A DNA stretch of 64,000 bases from the NCBI RefSeq assembly GCF_000711235.1, contig NZ_JOMI01000003.1:682001-746000 (forward strand), written 5' to 3'. Source of the DNA: Prevotella sp. 10(H) (GTDB lineage Bacteria > Bacteroidota > Bacteroidia > Bacteroidales > Dysgonomonadaceae). The notes under the pieces are model-generated. The model was not told the origin of the DNA. It saw nothing but the letters and a program-made list of their open reading frames with translations, and made no database searches. This document shows positions 8,121-16,962 of the stretch, in pieces (within the stretch, counting starts at the first letter, position 1; every line of letters starts with the position of its first letter). The position numbers and the translations under genes are program-made.

Positions 8121-8128
8121 CAAAGATA
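8121..8128 (-). promoter_or_regulatory. Putative -7 element for the leftward thioredoxin-fold gene
   Basis: The minus strand reads TATCTTTG, an exact TAnnTTTG match, about 135 bp before the start codon. The expected -33 position has only a weak TTTC. The rest of the 8129-8403 spacer holds nothing I can identify apart from AT-rich sequence before ybaN. Confidence 0.4.
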
Positions 8129-8403
8129 ACACAATTTGACGAATTGCCGAAATTTGCACCGTTGAGTTAGTAACAATTAAGGTTATTTGATTGTTTTCAG
8201 CGAACTTATTTTATTGATAGCCAGAACCTATATTATAGCATAGACCCGGTATTGTGAGAGACTGTGCAGTTAATGAGCAGATAGAGTTGATCACATGAAT
8301 GGATAATTAACATATAATATTGACCTGCATATTATTTAATCTCATACTTTTTCTTTTACTTTGTTTTTATTGGTAAACAAATAAAGAACATACACGCACA
8401 ATA

Positions 8404-8835
8404 ATGAGATATCTATACATTACGTTAGGGTTTATTACTCTAAGTCTGGGCGTATTGGGTATAGTCACTCCCGGCTTGCCTACCACTCCTTTTATTCTCC
8501 TTACCGGTGTCTTGTTTGCCAAAAGTTCCCCGCGATTGCATCATAAACTGATGAATAACAAATTGACAGGTAGATATCTACATCGTGTTAATGACGGGTT
8601 TACATGGAAAGGACTGTCGATATCTATCGGTATCATGTGGTGCATGATATGCTTTACGGCTTTCGTGGTATTTGATTATGGCACAATGCGTTTTGTTATG
8701 TTAGGTCTTGGCATTATAGGCACTATATCACAGATAATAGTTTTAAGACGGAAAAGACGTCTGAAGACAAGAAGAAGTAATATAGAAATCATCGATGAGC
8801 ATATAGATAAAGATAATATACACAAAGCATCGTGA
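8404..8835 (+). CDS. ybaN: DUF454 family inner-membrane protein (YbaN-like)
   Basis: A small inner-membrane protein of 143 residues with the DUF454/YbaN signature: LGFITLSLGVLGIVTPGLPTT then PFILLTGVLFAKSSPRLH, with the conserved Pro-Gly-Leu-Pro-Thr-Thr-Pro string. There are three to four membrane helices and a basic, cytoplasmic C-terminal tail (RRKRRLKTRRSN). The function of the family is unknown. It sits alone after a spacer of more than 400 bp and upstream of the DUF3467 gene, from which a TAnnTTTG element at 8850-8857 separates it. Confidence 0.85.
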   Translation: MRYLYITLGFITLSLGVLGIVTPGLPTTPFILLTGVLFAKSSPRLHHKLMNNKLTGRYLHRVNDGFTWKGLSISIGIMWCMICFTAFVVFDYGTMRFVMLGLGIIGTISQIIVLRRKRRLKTRRSNIEIIDEHIDKDNIHKAS

Positions 8836-8849
8836 AGATTTAAAATATG

Positions 8850-8857
8850 TATATTTG
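8850..8857 (+). promoter_or_regulatory. Putative -7 element for the DUF3467-ald transcript
   Basis: TATATTTG is an exact TAnnTTTG match about 107 bp before the DUF3467 start. No convincing TTTG is placed 19-21 bp upstream. Confidence 0.3.
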
Positions 8858-8963
8858 TGTTATTAAATATGCATATTTTCTTTTGATGTTATATGATATT
8901 TATTTTCCTTTGTATGGATGGGTAAGGAAATCAGCGGTTTTGAACTAAAAATGGAAAAGTAAT

Positions 8964-9278
8964 ATGGAAAACAGAAATGAACAGGATAACCAGATTCAGA
9001 TAGAACTCCCCGAAGACATAGCCCAGGGAACTTATTCGAACCTTGCTATTATAGCGCATTCTTCGTCCGAATTTGTAATTGACTTTGTTCGTATCCTTCC
9101 GGGTTTGCCGAAGGCAAAAGTACAGTCTCGCATCATACTTACACCCGAGCATGCCAAACGGTTATTGTATGCATTGAATGAAAACATAAACAGGTTTGAA
9201 GACCAGAACGGACCTGTTTCGGCCGATAATTCAGGCGGATTTTTGCCTCCGCTCAACGGACCTATAGGAGAAGCTTAG
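8964..9278 (+). CDS. DUF3467 domain protein
   Basis: A soluble 104-residue protein of the DUF3467 family. Recognisable parts are QGTYSNLAIIAHSSSEFVID, FVRILPGLPKAKVQSRIILT and PEHAKRLLYALNENI. Proteins of this family are widespread in Bacteroidetes, often encoded near core metabolic or transcription genes, and their function is unknown. The C-terminus is a short Gly/Pro tail. It lies 33 bp ahead of alanine dehydrogenase and may share its transcript. Confidence 0.85.
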   Translation: MENRNEQDNQIQIELPEDIAQGTYSNLAIIAHSSSEFVIDFVRILPGLPKAKVQSRIILTPEHAKRLLYALNENINRFEDQNGPVSADNSGGFLPPLNGPIGEA

Positions 9279-9311
9279 AACTATTTTGTTAACTATTAAA
9301 TAATACATCGT

Positions 9312-10412
9312 ATGAAAATCGGAATTCCTAAAGAGTTGAAGTCATATGAAAATCGGGTTGCAGTAACACCTGCAGGTGTATATGAATTTGTTGCCGACGG
9401 GCACGAAGTTTTTGTTCAGACCAATGCCGGAGTAGGCAGCGGCTTTACTGATTTGGACTATACGAATGCCGGAGCTACGGTTTTATCCACTATTGAAGAA
9501 GTGTATGCAATAGCGGATATGATAGTGAAAGTAAAAGAGCCGATAAAAGAAGAATATGATCTGGTGAAGGAAAATCAAATTGTATTCACCTATTTTCATT
9601 TTGCATCCAGTCGCGAATTGACCGAAGCTATGATTAAAAGCAAGGCTGTCTGTATAGCTTACGAAACGGTTGAACTACCTGACCGTTCATTGCCTTTACT
9701 TGTGCCGATGAGCGAAGTTGCCGGACGTATGGCTATTCAGGAAGGTGCGCGCTTTTTGGAAAAGCCTCATTTGGGAAAAGGGGTTCTTTTAGGTGGTGTG
9801 CCGGGAGTGAAGCCTGCTCACGTCGTTGTCATAGGCGGGGGAATAGTAGGAACACAATCAGCAAAGATAGCTGCAGGTATAGGTGCACGAGTTACCCTGC
9901 TGGATAAGAGCTTGCCACGTTTGCGCTACCTGAGCGATATTATGCCTGCGAATGTTACTACCCGTTATTCCGATGCCCATACTATTATGGAACTATGTAA
10001 GGATGCTGACCTTATAGTAGGTGCGGTATTGATTGCCGGAGATAAGGCTCCACAGGTTATCACAAGAGAGATGCTGAAGGATATGCAGGCGGGTACCGTA
10101 CTTGTCGATGTGGCTATCGATCAGGGTGGATGTTTCGAGACGTCACGACCTACGACACATCAGGATCCTGTATTTGTTATCGATGATGTCGTGCATTATT
10201 GTGTAGCGAATATACCGGGCGCTGTACCTATGACTTCTACCTTGGCACTCACAAATGCTACATTACCTTATGCGTTGGAAATAGCCAATTTAGGCTGGGA
10301 AGAAGCATGCCGGGAGCACAAAGATTTACGTAAGGGCTTGAACATTATAAAGGGAGATATTGTTTACAAAGCGGTTGCTCACACGTTCGGCCTTGAATAT
10401 AAAGAATATTAA
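9312..10412 (+). CDS. ald: Alanine dehydrogenase
   Basis: A cytoplasmic NAD-dependent enzyme of 366 residues that interconverts L-alanine and pyruvate plus ammonia. The N-terminal block MKIGIPKELKSYENRVAVTP is diagnostic of the alanine dehydrogenase/transhydrogenase family, and the active-site histidine segment TYFHFASS is present. The NAD-binding Rossmann motif reads GGGIVGTQSAKIAAGIGA (around residues 174-191), and DVAIDQGGCFETSRPTTH matches the alanine dehydrogenase C-terminal signature. Length is close to the usual 370. The downstream DUF4492-cydAB genes begin only 25 bp later, so alanine catabolism and the terminal oxidase may be co-transcribed. Confidence 0.95.
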   Translation: MKIGIPKELKSYENRVAVTPAGVYEFVADGHEVFVQTNAGVGSGFTDLDYTNAGATVLSTIEEVYAIADMIVKVKEPIKEEYDLVKENQIVFTYFHFASSRELTEAMIKSKAVCIAYETVELPDRSLPLLVPMSEVAGRMAIQEGARFLEKPHLGKGVLLGGVPGVKPAHVVVIGGGIVGTQSAKIAAGIGARVTLLDKSLPRLRYLSDIMPANVTTRYSDAHTIMELCKDADLIVGAVLIAGDKAPQVITREMLKDMQAGTVLVDVAIDQGGCFETSRPTTHQDPVFVIDDVVHYCVANIPGAVPMTSTLALTNATLPYALEIANLGWEEACREHKDLRKGLNIIKGDIVYKAVAHTFGLEYKEY

Positions 10413-10437
10413 TATCATTTTAAGCATTCAAAATACC

Positions 10438-10683
10438 ATGGAAGAATCTATTCCAAAATTTAACTTCTTTACAATGTTCAGAGACGGGTTTAAAAGTATG
10501 ACTCTGGGTAAAACATTATGGACAATAGTGATTATAAAGCTGATTATCATGTTCCTGATTTTGCGCCCGTTCTTTTTTCCTAACTTTCTGAATTCGAAGT
10601 TCGATGACAGCCAGAGCAAGTCGGACTATGTAAGTGAAGAACTTGTGAAAACATCAACAGTTGACGAAACAGTAAATAATTAA
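10438..10683 (+). CDS. DUF4492 protein, cytochrome bd-associated
   Basis: An 81-residue single-pass membrane protein. The start is set at the ATG at 10438 because an earlier in-frame Met (10360) would overlap alanine dehydrogenase by 53 bp. The family pattern is FFTMFRDGFKSMTLGKTLWT followed by a hydrophobic helix ending LRPFFFPNFLN. DUF4492 genes stand directly before cydA in Bacteroidetes, so a role as a small accessory subunit or assembly factor of cytochrome bd is likely, comparable in size to CydX-like subunits (inference). It is 41 bp from cydA. Confidence 0.8.
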   Translation: MEESIPKFNFFTMFRDGFKSMTLGKTLWTIVIIKLIIMFLILRPFFFPNFLNSKFDDSQSKSDYVSEELVKTSTVDETVNN

Positions 10684-10724
10684 ATTGAAATCCTCATATA
10701 TTTACTAATATAAAACTATTATTT

Positions 10725-12278
10725 ATGGAACTACTAAGTACATCGTTAATAGACTGGTCTAGGGCCCAGTTTGCTATGACTGCAATGTATCACTGGTTGT
10801 TTGTTCCTCTGACCCTCGGGTTGGGGATTATAATGGCAATCATGGAAACAATGTATGTGCGTACAGGTAACGAGCAATGGAAAAAAACTGCAAAATTCTG
10901 GATGGTTATTTTTGGTATCAACTTTGCCATTGGCGTGGCCACCGGACTTATCCTCGAATTCCAGTTCGGTACCAACTGGTCAAACTACAGTTGGTTTGTA
11001 GGCGACATTTTCGGAGCGCCGTTAGCAATTGAAGCTACAGTAGCATTCTTTCTGGAAGCTACATTTATTTCCATTATGTTTTTCGGTTGGAAACGCGTAA
11101 GTAAGGGAGCCCACTTGGCTGCTACATGGCTCACAATAGCCGGGGCTACAATCTCTGCGCTGTGGATTCTCGTAGCAAATGCATGGATGCAATATCCGGT
11201 AGGTATGGAATTTAATCCTGATACTACCCGCAACGAGATGATGGATTTCTGGGCTGTAGCATTATCTCCTGTAGCTATCAACAAATTCTTCCACACAGTC
11301 TTATCCGGTTGGGTACTAGGTGCCGTATTTGTAGCCGGAGTTGCTGCATGGTACATGTTGAAGAAAAGAGAAGCGGAATTTGCCCGTCAGAGTATGAAAG
11401 TTGCAGCAGCATTCGGGCTGATAGCATCTGTTCTTATTGCATGGACAGGACACGGTTCAGCTCAGCAGGTAGCAGAAAAACAACCGATGAAACTGGCTGT
11501 AATGGAAGGTCTTTATGAAGGTGGTGAAGGGGTAGGACTCATTGCTTTCGCTATACCTAATCCGGCAAAAGAATCGTATAAAGACGATGTAGACCCTTAT
11601 TTGATAAATATAAGTATACCGAAAGGACTGTCATGGCTCAGTTTTAGTGAACTGGACGCATATGTTCCCGGAATAAAAGACATAATAGATGGTGGCTATA
11701 AGGAACCGGACGGTTCTACCGCACTTTCTTTCGCTGAAAAGCAAGCGAAAGGCAAGGCTGCTATCCAGGCATTAGCCGATTACAAGAAAGCAACAAAAGA
11801 TGGCAATGAAGCCGCAGCAAATGGATATAAAGAATCACTGAAATCCAACTATGCATATTTCGGATATGGTTATCTGGATTCTCCTGAACAATTGATTCCT
11901 AATATTCCGCTTGTGTACTGGCCATTCCATATCATGGTTTATCTGGGAGGTTATTTTATATTACTGTTCCTTATTATATCTTTCCTTGTTTATCGCAATA
12001 AGGATATGAGTAATAAGAAATGGCTGCTTTGGGCATGTATATGGACAATTCCATTGGCATATATTACCGGACAGGCAGGTTGGATGGTTGCTGAGATCGG
12101 GCGTCAGCCATGGGCTATACAGGATGTTCTGCCGCTGCAGGCCGCCGTATCGGCTCTGTCGGCAAAATCTGTAATAATTACTTTCTGCTTGTTCCTGCTT
12201 CTTTTCACAGGATTACTTATTGCAGAGATTCGCATTATGCTCAATCAGATTAAGAAAGGTCCGGAGGACTCTCACTAA
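10725..12278 (+). CDS. cydA: Cytochrome bd ubiquinol oxidase subunit I
   Basis: This 517-residue integral membrane protein is the quinol-binding, haem-carrying subunit of the high-affinity terminal oxidase. H23 in AMYHWLFVPLTLG is the axial haem ligand, and the FFHTVLSGW histidine segment and the EIGRQPWAIQDVLP motif are conserved. A long periplasmic quinol (Q) loop between LIAFAIPNP and the AYFGYGYL segment makes the protein similar in size to E. coli CydA (522), i.e. the long-Q-loop class. It is followed 28 bp later by cydB. In anaerobic Bacteroidales this enzyme supports nanaerobic respiration and oxygen removal. Confidence 0.97.
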   Translation: MELLSTSLIDWSRAQFAMTAMYHWLFVPLTLGLGIIMAIMETMYVRTGNEQWKKTAKFWMVIFGINFAIGVATGLILEFQFGTNWSNYSWFVGDIFGAPLAIEATVAFFLEATFISIMFFGWKRVSKGAHLAATWLTIAGATISALWILVANAWMQYPVGMEFNPDTTRNEMMDFWAVALSPVAINKFFHTVLSGWVLGAVFVAGVAAWYMLKKREAEFARQSMKVAAAFGLIASVLIAWTGHGSAQQVAEKQPMKLAVMEGLYEGGEGVGLIAFAIPNPAKESYKDDVDPYLINISIPKGLSWLSFSELDAYVPGIKDIIDGGYKEPDGSTALSFAEKQAKGKAAIQALADYKKATKDGNEAAANGYKESLKSNYAYFGYGYLDSPEQLIPNIPLVYWPFHIMVYLGGYFILLFLIISFLVYRNKDMSNKKWLLWACIWTIPLAYITGQAGWMVAEIGRQPWAIQDVLPLQAAVSALSAKSVIITFCLFLLLFTGLLIAEIRIMLNQIKKGPEDSH

Positions 12279-12306
12279 TATTTTATAACTAAAAAAAGAT
12301 ATAACT

Positions 12307-13452
12307 ATGGATTATTCATTTTTACAACATTATTGGTGGTTCCTTATATGCCTGATCGGAGGACTATTTGCATTTCTTCTCTTTGTTCAGGGCGGACAAT
12401 CCATGATCTTTTCTCTGTCAAAAGAAGATAGGGAACGCATGATACTTGTGAACGCTTTAGGCCGTAAATGGGAATACACATTTACCACGCTGGTAACATT
12501 CGGAGGGGCTTTCTTTGCATCTTTCCCATTGTTTTACTCTACCAGTTTCAGCGGAGCTTATTGGGTATGGATGCTTATTTTGCTTTGCTTTGTGGTACAG
12601 GCGGTATCTTATGAATACCAATCTAAACCCGGCAATGTATTTGGACGTAAAACTTATCAGTCTTTCTTGTTTATAAACGGTGTATTGGGCACATTCTTAG
12701 TAGGTGCAGCACTGGCAACATTCTTTACAGGATCGGATTTTACTGTAAATAAAGAAAATATGACGGACGTCCTGAGTCCGGTAATAAGCCGCTGGGGCAG
12801 TGAATGGCACGGGCTTGAGGCCTTGGCCAATCCGCGTTGCTGGTTGCTTGGATTAACAGTGCTTTTCCTTGCACGTACTTTGGCTTGTCTATTCTTTATC
12901 AATCGTCTGCAGGATGAGAAATTAGTTAATCGTTCGCGTAAGTTTTTAATGTATAACTCGCTTCCGTTTGTTGTATTTTTCCTTGCATTCGTTATCTGGT
13001 CTTTGTTCGCAGAAGGTTTTGCGGTCGATCCGGATACAAAAGAAGTATTCATGCAACCTTACAAATACTTTATCAATCTGGTTGAGATGCCGATAGTAGG
13101 TATTGTATTTGTGGTGGGGGTACTTCTTGTATTGTTTGGTATAGGTAAGACTTTGATAGATAAGAATTATAAGTGCGGGATATGGTTTACAGGGATAGGT
13201 ACTGTGCTGACTGTTTGCATGCTGCTGCTTATAACAGGTTATAATAATACGGCTTATTATCCTTCGGCTACCGACCTTCAAAGTTCGTTGACTATACAGA
13301 ATTCTTCTTCTAGTGAATTTACATTGACGGTGATGAGTATCGTATCTCTAATTATTCCATTTGTATTGGCGTACATTATATACGCATGGAATTCGTTAGA
13401 AAAGAAACCTTTCGATGCAAAAGACCTGAAAGATGACGGACATGTATATTAA
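12307..13452 (+). CDS. cydB: Cytochrome bd ubiquinol oxidase subunit II
   Basis: A membrane protein of 381 residues with about eight helices. It begins with the typical QHYWWFLICLIGGLFAFLLF helix, has the GGQSM segment and the conserved SPVISRWGSEWHGLEAL region, and ends with a late helix before EKKPFDAKDL. The length matches E. coli CydB (379). It forms the heterodimer with CydA. It is the last gene of the DUF4492-cydA-cydB unit, as shown by the hairpin directly after its stop. Confidence 0.97.
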   Translation: MDYSFLQHYWWFLICLIGGLFAFLLFVQGGQSMIFSLSKEDRERMILVNALGRKWEYTFTTLVTFGGAFFASFPLFYSTSFSGAYWVWMLILLCFVVQAVSYEYQSKPGNVFGRKTYQSFLFINGVLGTFLVGAALATFFTGSDFTVNKENMTDVLSPVISRWGSEWHGLEALANPRCWLLGLTVLFLARTLACLFFINRLQDEKLVNRSRKFLMYNSLPFVVFFLAFVIWSLFAEGFAVDPDTKEVFMQPYKYFINLVEMPIVGIVFVVGVLLVLFGIGKTLIDKNYKCGIWFTGIGTVLTVCMLLLITGYNNTAYYPSATDLQSSLTIQNSSSSEFTLTVMSIVSLIIPFVLAYIIYAWNSLEKKPFDAKDLKDDGHVY

Positions 13453-13479
13453 TAAAAATATATATACCAAGATAAAATT

Positions 13480-13510
13480 AAAAGGATACTCATGAGTATC
13501 CTTTTGCTTT
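13480..13510 (+). terminator. Terminator of the cyd operon
   Basis: An 11-bp perfect stem (AAAAGGATACT with its complement), loop CATG, with T-rich sequence after it, 28 bp beyond the cydB stop. Confidence 0.85.
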
Positions 13511-13523
13511 ATTGCCAGTAAAT

Positions 13524-13549
13524 AAAAAAGGAAGCTGAAAGCCTCCTTT
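13524..13549 (-). terminator. Terminator of the ferredoxin gene
   Basis: On the minus strand, AAAGGAGGCT, a 3-base loop and AGCTTCCTTT form a 10-bp stem (one G-U pair) followed by a run of T, 28 bp past the ferredoxin stop. Confidence 0.75.
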
Positions 13550-13576
13550 GTATTTAAATTCCTGTATATCTTCCTA

Positions 13577-13744
13577 TTATGCAGGGTGGATTGCTTCAGT
13601 TGGACATGCATCAGCACAAGTACCGCAATCGGTGCAAGTATCAGGATCAATTGTATAAATGTCGCCTTCTGAAATTGCGTTTACCGGACACTCATCGATG
13701 CAAGTACCGCAAGCAATACAATCTTCATTAATTACGTAAGCCAT
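13577..13744 (-). CDS. 2[4Fe-4S] ferredoxin
   Basis: A 55-residue protein, found by translating the minus strand. It carries two classical CxxCxxCxxxCP clusters: CIACGTCIDECP at residues 9-20 and CTDCGTCADACP at residues 37-48, in the usual pseudo-twofold arrangement of clostridial-type ferredoxins. It is a soluble low-potential electron carrier for enzymes such as pyruvate:ferredoxin oxidoreductase. It has its own promoter (13783-13813) and terminator, so it is monocistronic and probably highly expressed. The Met-Ala-Tyr-Val-Ile start is standard for the family. Confidence 0.95.
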   Translation of the reverse strand: MAYVINEDCIACGTCIDECPVNAISEGDIYTIDPDTCTDCGTCADACPTEAIHPA

Positions 13745-13782
13745 GATTTTCGAATTTTAATATTATTACTAACTTTGATACA

Positions 13783-13813
13783 CAAATATAAAGAGTTTTT
13801 TTCGTCAGCCAAA
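13783..13813 (-). promoter_or_regulatory. Ferredoxin promoter (Bacteroidetes consensus)
   Basis: Minus strand TTTG (13810-13813), a 19-bp spacer, then TATATTTG (13783-13790): a full match to the -33/-7 consensus, about 38 bp before the ferredoxin start codon. Confidence 0.75.
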
Positions 13814-13927
13814 ACGGATATTGTTAGATATTATATATATAATATTACTACTATCTATTATAAAATACTTACTTGGATGTAATGGTTTGAATAATAGATT
13901 TTTACTGAATATTTTCAAATAAGGATA

Positions 13928-13935
13928 TAGATTTG
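13928..13935 (+). promoter_or_regulatory. Putative -7 element for porT
   Basis: TAGATTTG matches TAnnTTTG about 85 bp before the PorT start; no clear -33 box. Confidence 0.35.
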
Positions 13936-14020
13936 GCAAATAGCTTATTTTTATTCTTTCTAAGTAATATTAATAATACAAAACGGTATAATAACAAGGC
14001 TGAATAAACGTTTATAATAA

Positions 14021-14746
14021 ATGATACTGAAATTAAAGGCCGAAATATATATAATTATTTTAAGTACATTGTGCATCTTATTAGTAAATGAGATACATGC
14101 ACAAACCCGCAAACCTTTAAACCAGCCGTTTGCCGATCAGAAAATGTATCATCTCGGTTTTTCGATCGGTATAGATGCTCCCGATCTTATTTTTTCGCAT
14201 AGCGGTTATACGGCAGAAAACGGCGAGACATGGTTTGCCGAAATACCGTCGTATTCGATTGGTTTCAATGTAGGGATAATAGGGGATAGGTATCTCAATG
14301 AGTATTTTAATCTGAGACTGGCACCCAGCCTTCATTTAGGTGAAAGACGCTTTGTGTTCCGGGAGCAGGTAGGAGGTGAAGAATATAAGACTTCGCTGAA
14401 GGCCAGCTATCTTACTTTGCCTTTACATCTTAAATTCAGTGCTCCACGTATTAATAATTACCGTCCTTACGTACTTGCTGGAGGGTACGCTTCTATGGAT
14501 ATCGGTTCCAAAAAAGATGAAGCCTTACGTTTTAAGAAAATGGATTATGGTTTGGAATTTGGTATAGGTTGTAATATTTATTTACCCTTATTTAAATTAT
14601 GCCCTGAACTACGTTTTTCTTTCGGTCTGGCCGATCTTATAGATAAGGACAGAAGCGATATCACTGATAACGATATGCTCAAATACCGTGAAGCTGTTTC
14701 ATCCGGTAAATCGCGGATGATCTCACTGATATTCAATTTCGAATAA
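14021..14746 (+). CDS. porT: PorT-like outer-membrane protein of the type IX secretion system
   Basis: A 241-residue exported protein with an N-terminal signal segment ending in IHAQ (residue 28). The remainder alternates like an eight-stranded outer-membrane beta-barrel and ends in a Phe-rich strand (MISLIFNFE). The pattern FADQKMYHLGFSIG, the NLRLAPSLHLGERRFVFR block and the YRPYVLAGGYASMDIGSKKD region agree with PorT of Porphyromonas gingivalis, in length (about 244) as well as motif order. PorT is required for type IX secretion of cargo with C-terminal sorting domains. It implies that the organism has that system, although no other type IX genes are in the window. Confidence 0.8.
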   Translation: MILKLKAEIYIIILSTLCILLVNEIHAQTRKPLNQPFADQKMYHLGFSIGIDAPDLIFSHSGYTAENGETWFAEIPSYSIGFNVGIIGDRYLNEYFNLRLAPSLHLGERRFVFREQVGGEEYKTSLKASYLTLPLHLKFSAPRINNYRPYVLAGGYASMDIGSKKDEALRFKKMDYGLEFGIGCNIYLPLFKLCPELRFSFGLADLIDKDRSDITDNDMLKYREAVSSGKSRMISLIFNFE

Positions 14747-14773
14747 TACGAAAAACAATAATACGAAAATAAA

Positions 14774-14810
14774 AAATGGCCGACGGGATTAATCTGTCGG
14801 CCATTTCTTT
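14774..14810. terminator. Bidirectional terminator between porT and dnaK
   Basis: An 11-bp perfect stem (AAATGGCCGAC at 14774-14784 with 14795-14805), with T-rich tail on the plus side and A-rich sequence on the other. It sits between two convergent genes and can serve both. Confidence 0.85.
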
Positions 14811-14831
14811 GTAGTATATAAAGTGCGTATA

Positions 14832-16736
14832 TTATTTCACTTCTTCAAAATCTACATCAGTAACATCACCATCATTATTTGGCTGGCTTCCTGTATTACC
14901 TCCGGCCTGTTGTCCCGGATTTGCTCCGGCTTGTTGCTGTTGATTATACATTTCCTGACTTAGATTCTGGAATAATGTATTCAATTCATTCATTGCAGTA
15001 TCGATACCGGCCAGATCCTGAGCCTTGTGAGCATCTTTCAATTTAGTCAGTGCTCCTTCGATAGGTGCTTTCTTATCGGCAGGAACTTTATCTCCAAGTT
15101 CAGTTAATTGCTTTTCAGTCTGGAAAATCATAGAGTCGGCCTGATTCAGCTTATCAATTTTTTCCTTCTCTTTCTTATCCGATTCGGCATTTGCTGCAGC
15201 TTCGTCTTTCATTTTCTGGATTTCAGCATCGCTAAGACCTGATGATGCTTCGATACGGATCGATTGTTCTTTTCCTGTAGCCTTATCTTTTGCCGATACA
15301 CTAAGAATACCGTTAGCATCGATATCGAATGTTACTTCTATCTGAGGTTCGCCACGACGTGCAGGCATAATACCGTCCAGATTGAATACACCTATTTGTT
15401 TGTTGTCTCTCGCCAATGGGCGTTCACCCTGCAGTACATTTATTTGTACAGATGGCTGGTTGTCGGCAGCGGTAGAGAATGTTTCACTCTTCTTTGTAGG
15501 TATGGTTGTATTTGATTCTATCAGTTTTGTCATCACTCCACCCATAGTTTCTATACCGAGAGAAAGAGGAGTAACGTCAAGAAGCAACACATCTTTCACT
15601 TCACCTGTCAATACACCACCTTGTATGGCTGCGCCTACAGCAACTACTTCATCCGGATTAACCCCTTTAGACGGAGTTTTACCGAAGAATTTTTCAACTT
15701 CAGCCTGTACAGCAGGAATACGTGTAGAACCACCTACAAGGATTACTTCATCTACATCGGAAGCCGAATATCCTGCATCGCTCAAAGCCTGACGGCATGG
15801 ATCGATACATTTACGGATAAGCGTATCTGCCAATTGTTCGAATTTAGCACGGGTTAATGTTTTTACCAAGTGTTTTGGTATTCCGTTAACCGGCATTATA
15901 TATGGTAAGTTAATCTCTGTAGAAGTTGTACTAGAAAGTTCTATTTTTGCTTTTTCAGCAGCTTCTTTCAGACGTTGAAGAGCCATAGGATCTTTACGAA
16001 GGTCCAGACCTTCGTCTTTCATGAATTCTTCTGCCAGCCAGTTAATGATTACCTGGTCGAAGTCGTCACCTCCGAGGTGAGTGTCACCATTAGTTGATTT
16101 TACTTCGAAAACACCGTCACCAAGTTCGAGGATTGAAATATCGAATGTACCGCCACCAAGGTCGAATACAGCGATCTTCATATCTTTGTGAGCCTTGTCC
16201 AATCCGTATGCAAGAGCAGCGGCTGTCGGCTCGTTTACTATACGCTGTACTTTAAGTCCTGCAATTTCACCTGCTTCTTTTGTAGCCTGACGCTGAGAAT
16301 CGCTAAAGTAAGCAGGCACTGTGATAACGGCATCAGTTACTTCCTGTCCAAGATAATCTTCTGCTGTTTTCTTCATTTTTTGAAGAATCATAGCTGAAAT
16401 TTCCTGTGGAGTATACAGGCGACCGTCTATATCGACACGCGGAGTATTGTTATCTCCTTTTACAACTTTGTATGGAACGCGTGTTACTTCCGTTTGTACC
16501 TGATCCCAAGTTTCTCCCATAAACCTTTTTATGGAATATATCGTTTTTTCAGGATTTGTAATAGCCTGACGTTTTGCAGGATCACCTACTTTACGCTCGT
16601 TTCCTTCGATAAATGCAACAACCGAAGGAGTCGTTCTTTTTCCTTCATTGTTAGCGATAACGATTGGCTCGTTACCTTCCAACACGGCAACACAAGAGTT
16701 TGTGGTACCTAAGTCAATTCCAATTATTTTTCCCAT
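14832..16736 (-). CDS. dnaK: Molecular chaperone DnaK (Hsp70)
   Basis: This 634-residue cytoplasmic Hsp70 has an N-terminal ATPase domain with [43 protein letters not shown]-type ([16 protein letters not shown]) and [14 protein letters not shown] phosphate- and adenosine-binding motifs. A substrate-binding domain follows ([14 protein letters not shown]), then a lid, and a Gln/Gly-rich tail ends in [11 protein letters not shown], the canonical DnaK C-terminus. Neither grpE nor dnaJ is adjacent, so dnaK stands alone. An 11-bp inverted repeat with a 9-base spacer lies about 95 bp upstream and is a candidate operator. Confidence 0.98.
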   Translation of the reverse strand: MGKIIGIDLGTTNSCVAVLEGNEPIVIANNEGKRTTPSVVAFIEGNERKVGDPAKRQAITNPEKTIYSIKRFMGETWDQVQTEVTRVPYKVVKGDNNTPRVDIDGRLYTPQEISAMILQKMKKTAEDYLGQEVTDAVITVPAYFSDSQRQATKEAGEIAGLKVQRIVNEPTAAALAYGLDKAHKDMKIAVFDLGGGTFDISILELGDGVFEVKSTNGDTHLGGDDFDQVIINWLAEEFMKDEGLDLRKDPMALQRLKEAAEKAKIELSSTTSTEINLPYIMPVNGIPKHLVKTLTRAKFEQLADTLIRKCIDPCRQALSDAGYSASDVDEVILVGGSTRIPAVQAEVEKFFGKTPSKGVNPDEVVAVGAAIQGGVLTGEVKDVLLLDVTPLSLGIETMGGVMTKLIESNTTIPTKKSETFSTAADNQPSVQINVLQGERPLARDNKQIGVFNLDGIMPARRGEPQIEVTFDIDANGILSVSAKDKATGKEQSIRIEASSGLSDAEIQKMKDEAAANAESDKKEKEKIDKLNQADSMIFQTEKQLTELGDKVPADKKAPIEGALTKLKDAHKAQDLAGIDTAMNELNTLFQNLSQEMYNQQQQAGANPGQQAGGNTGSQPNNDGDVTDVDFEEVK

Positions 16737-16830
16737 TTTAGTTTAATATATTTATTTGTTTTCTTTTGTTTAGTTATATTTTTCCACCTTTCAGTGACAT
16801 GATCTTTATTTCAAATGCTGTGCCAAACTG

Positions 16831-16861
16831 GTCATATTTTAAAGAAATTATAAAATATGAC
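16831..16861. promoter_or_regulatory. Inverted repeat upstream of dnaK (candidate operator)
   Basis: GTCATATTTTA (16831-16841) and TAAAATATGAC (16851-16861) are exact inverted copies separated by 9 bases. A further half-site GTCATA follows at 16867-16872. The 9-base spacing resembles the geometry of CIRCE heat-shock operators, but the sequence is unrelated. It could also be a hairpin terminating the HTH gene located upstream on the same strand. Confidence 0.45.
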
Positions 16862-16962
16862 GATTTGTCATAACAAATAATAACATCGCTATATGAATAC
16901 AGAACCCGTATTCACAAAAAAACAAAAATGGGACTTTTATAGTTCGGGACTATTTATATATT

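Noticed and set aside
13396-13650. 84-codon minus-strand ORF overlapping cydB and the ferredoxin terminator
   Set aside because: It is in a different frame from the clear 2[4Fe-4S] ferredoxin at 13577-13744 and crosses both terminators.
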